From Spirogloea muscicola (lineage: Eukaryota; Streptophyta; Zygnematophyceae; Spirogloeales; Spirogloeaceae): a DNA stretch of 25,724 nucleotides. The position numbers and the translations under genes were made by a program. Location of the stretch: contig WELB01000123.1 in NCBI GenBank assembly GCA_009602725.1, forward strand, positions 1 to 25,724, read 5' to 3'. A model generated the notes under the pieces. That model was given only the letters and a program-made list of their open reading frames with translations. It did not search any database and was not told the DNA's origin. Below, in pieces: positions 18,501 to 25,724 of this stretch (the first letter of the stretch is position 1; the number at the start of each line of letters is the position of its first letter).

Positions 18501-20057
18501 ACAAATGCAATGGGGTATGTGGAGGCAACGCACTGCTGCCAAGCTTTTGGATTTCATCTTGCGCTTCAGTGGAACCCAGCTTTGTCTGTGTTGATGTATG
18601 TAGCTCCACTTGGAGCTCCCTGAGCTGCACTGGTGTGACCTGCTCAGCCCTGCTCAAGGTGACATGTTAGGTCAAGAGCAGTGTACTACTAGCATGCTGT
18701 CTGCTCAAGAAGTTAAGACAGGCAAGACAGGAGGCCAAGGATGTGCAACCTCGAAGCAACCGAAGCTTACTCTTCGATAGCAGCTGTTGTAAGTGGCTCC
18801 TCAAGAAGGTGATGCTTTGCAAACTGCAATCGGACCTCGTTGACTTTAGCTGCCAGGGCGTCCTTCTCGATCATTAGGGCTTCGTTCAGTTCAGACCGGC
18901 GTGCTAGCTCCCTGGCTCCATGAGCAGCCTCTTCCTGAACAATGTAGTGAATGGATATGAGGCCGCTTCCTGGACTGAGACAAAAATGCTTGACGAGTGT
19001 AGCTTGCCTATGGACGCATCCAGGACAGCTTGGTCTTTGATTGTCACCTTGAACTTGTCAGCTCGGGCCTCAGCATCTTGCCGCAGGTGCTGCAGCTCCT
19101 TCACTTTGCTACTCAGACTCCTCACAGAAGCTTCTGCTTCCTGCAGGCCAGGATGATCTCTAAGTGAGCCTCAAAATTGGCACTACCTGCTAGTGATGCT
19201 TGATAATGCCATTGCACTCAAGTCTAAATCTCATGATCTTTTTAGAGAGTGAAAGTTCTCAATGATATGTCAGCAGCAGACCTGATACTTTTGTTGCAAA
19301 GTGGCCAAAGTATCTCTTTCAACCGTAGGTAAACCTCCTTCCCAGAGATTGTATGGAAGAGGACCCCAGACGTTCCTGTCGTTGTCTCAATAATGAAACA
19401 GATTAGAATTTTGTTGCTCAAGACTTTGTGAGATGGCCTAGGTCAAGATTGCCAAGCTTAGGTTCAGAGCCAATGTCGATCATGACTGAGGAGAGCAACA
19501 CTGATAGGAACGTGCTGCTTGAGCTCCTACTAGAAGATCACGGCCAGTGTGACAGGTCCAAGCAAAAGAAGGTACATCATGAATCAATTAAGTCCCATGA
19601 AGGACTTCAATTCTGTAAAGCCCATCCTCTACTGTGTAGTCGCACTGACACCCCCGCAGCGATTAACATCAGATGGCCTCTGGTCAACCTTGGCAGGCAA
19701 AGAGGAGAAGGTTGTGATATGAAGACATTTTAGCAAAGGCTGTTTGCAGCAGCCTGTTGTCCCGTTGTCCCAAGTGCTGCCACATACCTCACTGTGGGCA
19801 GGCAGTCGTCCTGGGATGAGGAAGGTGACTGCAGGAAACGTCCTCGATCTTCCCCTGCCAAACTTTGCCAAAACTGCCAATTTCAAGGGACATTCACATC
19901 ACATGAGCAAGCCCACTTGGCTTGACGATTCCAGCTGACCTACATCCACTGGCCGCACTCCTAAGAATCACTATAGCTTACCGGTGATTTGCTTGACAAA
20001 TTGGGGACTCCAAAGAGAAGGGGACTGCACGTTTGCCTGGAATTCTTGGAGGACCCC
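11243..20057 (-). CDS. Large coiled-coil protein, about 34 exons, function unknown
   Basis: I do not recognise the family. A chain of exons with matching phases runs from 20057 down to a TGA at 11243-11245 and totals 4,365 coding bases, about 1,454 residues. Apart from about 150 N-terminal residues that look non-helical (GVLQEFQANVQSPSLWSPQF, PLPYNLWEGGLP), most exons encode Glu/Lys/Gln/Leu-rich segments with heptad character, such as LRSELQLVADALDHHKEAVA and KQARIVELMQEKGQVADQLR. A rod-like structural or tethering protein of the cytoskeleton, basal body or Golgi is possible, but that is inference. Introns are 60-450 bp, mostly phase 0. No start codon context is fixed: ATG 19483 lies in a later exon, and exons upstream of 20057 may exist. 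Confidence 0.82.
12705..17191 (-). other. Coiled-coil gene, central short-exon group
   Basis: Proposed exons in transcript order: 17191-17012, 16915-16898 (18-nt candidate microexon), 16744-16652, 16528-16454, 16178-16038, 15948-15859, 15725-15675, 15524-15351, 15291-15145, 14996-14913, 14742-14692, 14534-14439, 14326-14270, 14177-14074, 13900-13810, 13590-13490, 13366-13273, 13118-12969, 12833-12705. Lengths are 18-180 bases. Most start and end in phase 0; the exons ending at 14074 and 13490 end in phase 2 and are matched by their partners. The 3' end of exon 13118-12969 is ambiguous: a GTTAGT donor gives 12969 and a GTGTGC donor gives 13014, both in phase 0. Confidence 0.75.
17469..18284 (-). 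other. Coiled-coil gene, long exon (272 residues)
   Basis: This is the longest exon of the gene, 816 bases and phase 0 at both ends. It starts ALQLHLAEGLWQQEKARG after acceptor ATGTGCCAG and ends EFENACYVQ before GTAATC. The middle is strong coiled coil (LVEEKEELLAAREEVENLL, RREVEQLKQALAASQ), preceded by a Ser/Thr/Asn-rich linker. The first part up to the linker could instead be intronic, because an acceptor exists before LSQNTTAISAVD. Confidence 0.75.
18369..20057 (-). other. Coiled-coil gene, N-terminal exon group
   Basis: Proposed exons in transcript order: 20057-19982 (ends phase 1), 19873-19788, 19688-19652 (37 nt), 19485-19425, 19375-19282, 19140-19048, 18934-18771, 18649-18534, 18397-18369 (29 nt). 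Each junction restores frame. The acceptors and the GTAAGC, GTATGT, GTGTCA, GTCTTG and GTCTGC donors are read directly on the minus strand. Coiled coil begins at TVERDTLATLQQKYQ and continues EAEASVRSLSSKVKELQHLR. The 37-nt and 29-nt exons and the first two exons are the least certain. The 5' end could lie further right, since open coding-like sequence (VDLVELENATFVLH) continues to about 20170. Confidence 0.55.
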
Positions 20058-21662
20058 CTGGCACAGCACAGGTGACTGCCCTCCAACATCAGCGCTGCGA
20101 GGACGCATGATGGGGATACACAATGAAGCACGAAGGTGGCATTCTCTAGCTCCACAAGGTCCACATAGGTTGGTCACACTGCAGGACAGCAGGAAGCCGG
20201 GCTCCAGGCGGAGAGTGCCACAGGGTAGGCTGACATCCATTCATGCCTACCCTGTCATGCCGTACCTTCCCCACGATCTGCACACCAGCACTCTGTGCAC
20301 GGGCTAAGACCTTGTTCTTCTGCGGGCTTTTGTAGCGATTTGACCCCCATGGCCTGCCAGGATCTGACGTGCGTGCCAGCGATGTCGACAAATTACACAG
20401 TCAGCGAATATGGCTGGGGCCACGACCTCAGAGTGCCGCAAGGAGCGTCTGATAGAGAGAAATTGGACACACTAGAATGAGGGGCGAGCAGCACGCTTCA
20501 GCAGCAACATGCAGAGCGTCGAGAGACCGAATCTGATGCTGGCACACCTGTCGGTGAGTGCGCATTCTCGTCGCCGTACCGGCCGACGCCAGGCGCAGGC
20601 TCCATCTCACGCTGAGTATTGGCGCAGGCCCGTCAATTCGCCTTGCGCGAGCTCCACAGCCGCAGACCGCACAGCTTGCTGTGGGCACGCTCACTAGCCG
20701 CACTGTGCCTCGCCGCGGCGGGCCTCGACAGGAGTGGACGGCTGCCTAGCCTCGCTGCGAGAGACGGCTGCGGGCGCAGTGGCGCAAGCGGAGCCGACCG
20801 CCGCCGCGGCGCACGACGCGCTGGACAGGCCGCCGCAGCTCGCGGCCCCAACGGCGGCGGCGGCGGCGGCTTGGAAGCTGCGCCGCGGTTCGAACAGGCT
20901 GCCGAGGTTCGAACGGGCAGACGATCGCGGAACGTTGTTTCCGGAGAAGCGCCGTCGCAGGCCTGACGTCCCGTCCTGCGCTGACGGCGAGGTCTGACGG
21001 CGGCAGCCGGGCTCCACACCGTTAGCGCATTGTTTCCGGCAGACGCCTTCTCTCGTCACTTGCGCGCTGGCCCCAGAGCCACGCCGCCGCCGCCGCCGCC
21101 GCGCGCCTCCGCCGCCGCCCCGCGNGCGGTGCGCCATGGTGCGGCGGTGCCATTGCCAGATGCAGCGGCCGCGCCGCCGCATCCGCCGCGCAGAATCGTG
21201 AGGCGCCGCGCGGCGCCGGGTGCGCGCGGGGCGACTCCGCACGTCATGGGGGCGCTCGCGCCGGGCTGCCGCGGCCTCGACTGAGCAGCCACGGCGCCAT
21301 CGCGTACACCGCCTGCGGTGATCAGCAGCCGAAGAGAAAGCCGCTTCTACGCGGTCTCCTGCCGTGAGCTGCCGTCCAGTGGGGGCGCGCCATGTGGAAG
21401 GCATGGCGTCCAGCGCGCCGCGCCGCTCGCGGCCTGGCCCGGGTGAGCCAGCGGCAATTTAGTGGTAGTAGCCGTGAGGTCATTGAGCAGCCTGCTGTAG
21501 GATTTGCTGCTGGCTGCCACTGTCCAGCTCCAGTGCTTTGGCGATGGTGGTCGAGGTCCTGCAAGTGGTCAAGTTGCACTGCTGAGCGCCGAGTGCCGGG
21601 TGCCGAGCGCTGAGCGCCGAGCTCGCAGCTTCTCGAAGCTCGTGCAACGGATCATAGCTGCC
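20058..21662. other. GC-rich divergent intergenic / 5' region
   Basis: The region lies between the 5' end of the minus-strand coiled-coil gene and the 5' end of the plus-strand prenyl synthase. From about 20740 to 21300 it is extremely GC-rich, with CGG/GCC trinucleotide tracts at 20852-20870 and 21082-21118 and an N at 21125. Both strands stay open over long stretches (for example 20694-21404 minus), as expected from composition alone. It probably contains the promoters, 5' UTRs and possibly first exons of both genes. I cannot place a transcription start. Confidence 0.5.
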
Positions 21663-24280
21663 ATGGCTGGCCGTCGCTTGCAGGCGGCGGAGAGGGCGGC
21701 CGCGCGGCAGCTCTGGTGCGTGCCACCAGCGACGGCCGCTGTGCCGTGGCCTGTGCCAAGGTCAGGCGCTCGCGTGCATGGAACCGCCGCCACCATCGAG
21801 TCCTGGAGACTGCCTCCTACTGCCCATGGCGGGCATGGTGCTGCTCGAGGCCTTCCTGGATCACCGCTGCAGCTGAACGCTGAGGACGGCCCCGAGCGGG
21901 ACGAGGAGGCGATGGTCCTGCTCCCTTCTTCGATTGCCGAGCAGCATCCGGTGGCTGCTGCCTGCCGCCGCTGCATGTGCTGCTGCTGTCGGGCCTCACT
22001 TTGTTCACCTGCCATGTCGCAGCAGCTCAACCCTTTTGCGCTCGTCGAGGAAGAGCTTGCTATGCTGGCCAAGCGCATGCGCACCATGGTGTCATCCGAG
22101 GTGCGCCCGCTGCATATTCCAACACCTCATGGCCACTGCCTCTAGTGTCATAGCGGAGCTGCAAGGCCTCAGGCAGGAACACTCCGTCACGACAGAGGAT
22201 GACTTTGAAGGTCTGACAGCTTTCTGAAAGGGCGTCGGGGCAGGTGCCGAAGCTCGCCACAGCGGCAGAGTACTTCTTTGGCCTCAACGCGCAGGGCAAA
22301 CGCTTCCGGCCAGCGGTGAGGTCGGGCCCCGTATTTTGCTTTCGGCAGTGGGAGTGGCCGCCGTGCAGCAGCCTTTCCACCGAGCACCAGCTGCTTGACT
22401 GATGGGTCTGCACGTGTGCCACGGTGCAGGTGCTGCTGCTCATGGCTTCAGCATTCTCTGGAGTAGCTGTGCCGCCTGTCAGGCCGCCCTTGGTGCAGCC
22501 CTGGGACGACCTCCTGAGGCAGCGTGAGCGGCAGCAGCGTATCGCTGAAATTACCGAGATGATTCACGTGAGCTTGTACCTCTGCCTGACTGCGTTGTAA
22601 ACCCTGTCGTGGTTGTAGCTGCTACATTGCCTTGGCAGCCTTTGGCGGGGTGTTGTCGTCAATCTGGCCACGAGACCACTGGGATACAATATCGTCCGCC
22701 CCCTCCACCACGCAGGTTGCGAGCTTGCTGCATGATGACGTTCTGGACCTTGCTGAGACTCGTCGGGGCGTCAAGTCGCTCAATTATCTCATGGGCAACA
22801 AGGTGCGGGTTTTGGTCTGATTGCTGGCTACATTCCTACACAAAGTGTCACAACAGCTGCTTCGACTTGTTGCACCCGCCTTGGGCCAGTGCCGTCTGCA
22901 GCGTGAAGTCCATGCCAGAATACCATAACGCTTTGTAGCTACGCGACTGTGGGTGGCAGCTGGCAGTGCTGGCGGGCGACTTCCTGCTGGCGAGAGCCTC
23001 CGTGGCTCTGGCGTCGCTGCAGAACACGGACGTGGTGGAGCTCCTCTCGCGCGTGCTCGAGCACCTCGTGTCTGGAGAGATCATGCAGATGACTGCCGAG
23101 CCCCACCAGTGCTGCAGGTGACGGAGGGTTGCCTGCTCCCTACCTCACACGTAAGAATGCAGAAAGCCTGCACTGAGAGGAGAGCCCAACCTCACGAGCG
23201 TTAGCTACCAACGAGCTTTGCTGAAATCAAAGGCTGCATTCTTTCAGCTATCTCTTAGCTTCTATCTTGGTGCTTTCAACGACTTGATTACGTGCTGAGC
23301 TTCATATTGCAGTCTTAACATTCATAACTGTGTGTGGGGCAGCATGGAGTACTACCTGCACAAGACCTTCTGCAAGACGGGCTCGCTCATCGCTAATGGC
23401 TGCAAGGCGGTGGCAATTCTTGGCAACCAGCCGCCGGCTGTGGCAGAGCTGGCATACAGCTATGGGCGGCACCTTGGGCTTGCATTTCAGCTTGTTGATG
23501 ACGCACTCGACTTCACAGGCTCGCTGGTGACACTAGGCAAGCCCGCGCTGTCGGATCTGCGCCAGGGCCTCGCCACAGCGCCCACACTGCTGGCGGCTGA
23601 GGAGTATCCAGCCATGCTCGACCTTGTGCGCCGCAAATTCGTCTCCCCTGGCGATATAGATCAGGTATTGCATATTATGTACTCCTCTGGCGCCTCATGT
23701 TCCGGCGCTCATTCAGCCAAAGAGAAGGAGCGCGAGGATCTTATTGCCTCTTGTGCATTCCTATGGGCAGGCGCTGGCGTGGGTGCGAGACAGCCGTGGA
23801 ATTGAGCGGACCCACCAGCTGGCAGCAGAGCACGCTGCCAAGGCTGCTGCAGCCGTTGATGCATTCCCGCCAGCTGCCTCAGATAATGCAGGCACGCTGC
23901 CCCTCTGCCTCGTGCTCGGTCAATGGGCCTCAATTATCTTTTCCTCACCTTCTGTCCTCCACTTTCTCTTCGAGCCACTTAGTGCCTTTGCACCAATTTT
24001 GCTAACACTAGAAATTGTCAGTAGAGTGGAGTTCGCCCTATGCCTTCTGCCATTAGAATGCTATATGCTCTGCAGAAGGTAAGGCGTCTGAGTTGTCGAG
24101 CTCTCTGCAACATGCTTGTATCACCCTCCACGCCCTCCACTCAGGGCAGTTTGCTTACTGCCACTGTGGACTGCACTACTTACCCCCGTTGATTTGCCTG
24201 TGTGTTCTTTTTTGTTGTTAGCCCTATGCCGGCGGGCGCTTTTGCAGATGACGCAGTTAGTGCTGACGCGTACAAAGTGA
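21663..24280 (+). CDS. SPS: Solanesyl diphosphate synthase-type long-chain prenyl transferase
   Basis: A trans-prenyltransferase that adds isopentenyl diphosphate units to an allylic primer, making the side-chain precursor of plastoquinone or ubiquinone in plastid or mitochondrion. Exons: 22023-22100, 22244-22315, 22430-22567, 22716-22802, 22960-23117, 23343-23664, 23771-23891, 24222-24280. The 344-residue core has GKRFRP, the first aspartate motif LLHDDVLDLAETRRG, GDFLLARASVALASL, the second motif LAFQLVDDALDFTG, and C-terminus RALLQMTQLVLTRTK. Ala sits five residues before the first Asp, as in long-chain enzymes. The exon ending 23891 uses a GC donor (CAG/GCACGC); a GT donor after 23918 also keeps phase. 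The N-terminus is tentative: ATG 21663 (GCCATGG) is in frame through 22100 and begins with an Arg/Ala-rich, targeting-like stretch (MAGRRLQAAERAAARQLW), but an intron may interrupt 21750-22022. Plastid and mitochondrial isoforms cannot be told apart here. Confidence 0.9.
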
Positions 24281-24518
24281 GCTGAATTAGCCTCCATAGT
24301 ATTCTTGGTCAACAGCACAAGTTCCTGCCTCCTTACTGGCTGTGCTAGAACTTACTTCCCTTAGGCCTGATCACCCCCTTTTTTGCCCTTCGAAGCTGGT
24401 TATATCCTTCTTTGCCCTTCAAATCCGTTGCCGACTGGTCACAAGCCAGATTGACTGGCTCTTACTCCCCAAATTGTGGACTGGCTGCAAGCCCAACCCA
24501 CTCTGACAGCACGTCAAT
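24281..24518. other. Short convergent 3' region
   Basis: The stretch lies between the prenyl synthase stop and the candidate last exon of the EGF-like gene. It contains TTTGCCCTTC twice (about 24382 and 24411) and a small hairpin AGCCAG-N5-CTGGCT near 24444-24460 that recalls the hairpin repeat of 1-5350. No gene is seen. Confidence 0.45.
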
Positions 24519-25724
24519 TTAACGGTGCACTTGGAAGGCATGACTGACTGAATAACTTAATGCAGTGATTTGATGAAGGTTCCTGCCTTGCGAGGGGGCG
24601 TGTGGCACGTGGCCTAGCATCCGTGCCTCTGTTGTGAGGTATGGGTTGGAAACGGGAGGGATCTTGATGAGACTAAGCCCTACTTCACAGATCGAATGTG
24701 AAAGCTCTGGCCCGTGCATGGTGAGCAGAACTGCGTCCAAGCAGCTCTCATGCTGGGGCTGCAAGGCAAGCAATGCAGTATTAGCAATGGTGCTCCATTC
24801 AAGTGATGTCGGTCACTAGGAAGGCAGTATTACTTCTTGGAAGGACAGTGAGTTACCTCAACCCTCATAACTCAGAGCTTGACATTTAAAGCCGAGAGCA
24901 TACACAAATTGCAGAAGAGATGATGGGTGCAAGAAAGGGCAGTTGGGCAGGTAGAATGCATGAAAGCGGGTGGGGTGGCTTGGGTGGGGGCACTTACAGC
25001 AGACTAGGCCATTGCCTGTGAAGTTGGCATTGCAGGTGCAGATGGGGTTGCAGTTGGTGGGGTCGTCATCATCCACACATGTTGCATTGGGGTCGCAGGG
25101 ATCCAGGCTGCAAGGATCGCAACCTGCGGACCGCAACGTGATGGTGGCACAGTGGTGACTGACTTGAGAACATGATCGAATGCTGACAACATGGTGGTGA
25201 AAGGGTAGGGAAGCTCACTGCAGGCGACTCCGTCGCCATAGTAGCCAGCATTACAGAAGCACTTGGATCCGCAGTTGCCGTTGTCGATGCACGTGGCGTT
25301 GCCATCGCACATAGCGACCTGGCAGGGCAGGCACTCTGGGCAGCGGCAGCCACGCTCTCAGGTGACCCGTCAGAGTGGCTCCCTCAGAGAGGAGGCAAAA
25401 GAGCGTGAAAGAGGGAGGCAAAAGGGGGGGGGGATGAGTCCCCACCGCATCTGCCGGTGCTAGTGGGGAAGAAGCCATATCTGCAGGTGCAGGTGGCGGT
25501 GCAGTCGCCATTGTCGACGCAAGTCGAGTTGCCATCGCAACTGTTGCAAGGATCGCAGGCTGCACTCCAGCAGGCGTGCCGGGAAGCGCCGCACAGACAA
25601 GTTAGCAGTTGCTTCTGAGCCGGTGGTGGAGCGGCGAGCTGGCAGAAGAGGCGCTGGCAATGGGAGAGCTTACGTGGTGGGGGGGCGACTGGGGGTGGCG
25701 GTGGCGAGAGGAGCGGCGGCGGAG
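24519..25724 (-). CDS. EGF-like repeat protein with proline-rich segment (partial)
   Basis: A probable secreted or surface protein whose 5' end lies beyond the right edge. Exons in transcript order: Pro-rich 25724-25674 (ends phase 1 at GTAAGC); EGF-like module 1, 25559-25446; module 2, 25335-25219; module 3, 25123-24998; candidate last exon 24758-24519 ending in a stop. Each module has eight cysteines around a C-[DG]-x-N-[AS]-T-C-[VI]-D core: CDGNSTCVDNGDC, CDGNATCIDNGNCGSKCFCN, CDPNATCVDDDD. Modules 2 and 3 end GYYGDGVAC and FTGNGLVC, the EGF G-x-G-x-C ending. All three module exons are phase 1 at both ends. The last exon (QHESCLDAVLLTMHGPELSH) fits phase but has no recognisable domain. A cell-wall or extracellular-matrix role is plausible but inferred. 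Confidence 0.8.

Noticed and set aside
19780-19895. Minus-strand frame reading LEIGSFGKVWQGKIED, like a protein-kinase glycine loop
   Set aside because: It is only about 16 residues, with no Lys (VAIK), HRD or DFG motifs nearby. A different frame of the same DNA fits the coiled-coil gene's splice phases.
20880-20925. Two GGTTCGAAC motifs resembling a tRNA B box
   Set aside because: No A box, acceptor stem or cloverleaf could be drawn around either.
20694-21404. 236-codon minus-strand frame in the GC block
   Set aside because: Arg/Ala-rich composition, with every frame open on both strands; typical of very GC-rich non-coding DNA.

Overview
This window looks like nuclear DNA from an intron-rich unicellular eukaryote, most likely a chlorophyte green alga (inference). 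The grounds are roughly balanced GC content with very GC-rich 5' gene regions, many short GT-AG introns plus at least one or two GC-AG introns, a TGTAA-type poly(A) candidate, a solanesyl-diphosphate-synthase-like gene, and a channel mixing plant-type pore and cyclic-nucleotide-domain features. No operon, tRNA, rRNA or CRISPR array was seen. Exon models were built by hand from splice signals, reading frame and phase agreement; no transcript data were available.

Layout. (1) 1-4450 is repeat-rich and has no gene I can support: a frameshifted retroelement remnant (about 780-1600), an orphan TATA box, two long hairpins and several copies of a short repeat carrying a GGGCTGG-N5-CCAGCCC hairpin. 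(2) About 5042-10647 (+) encodes a six-transmembrane voltage-gated K+ channel with a C-terminal cyclic-nucleotide-binding domain (CNBD). That domain is interrupted by about 222 acidic residues. (3) 11243-20057 (-) encodes an unrecognised coiled-coil protein. A phase-consistent 34-exon chain gives about 1,454 residues, with the N-terminus possibly incomplete. (4) 20058-21660 is a GC-rich divergent intergenic/5' region. (5) 21663-24280 (+) encodes a solanesyl diphosphate synthase-type long-chain prenyl transferase with both DDxxD motifs. (6) 24519-25724 (-, running off the right edge) encodes a proline-rich protein with at least three 8-cysteine EGF-like modules, each on its own phase 1-1 exon.

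Genes 2 and 3 converge at about 10.65-11.24 kb, and genes 5 and 6 converge at about 24.3-24.5 kb. Genes 3 and 5 are divergent. Nothing indicates that the four genes share a pathway. The most notable features are the split CNBD, the symmetric EGF exons, and the hairpin repeat family, one copy of which lies in the proposed first intron of the channel gene.
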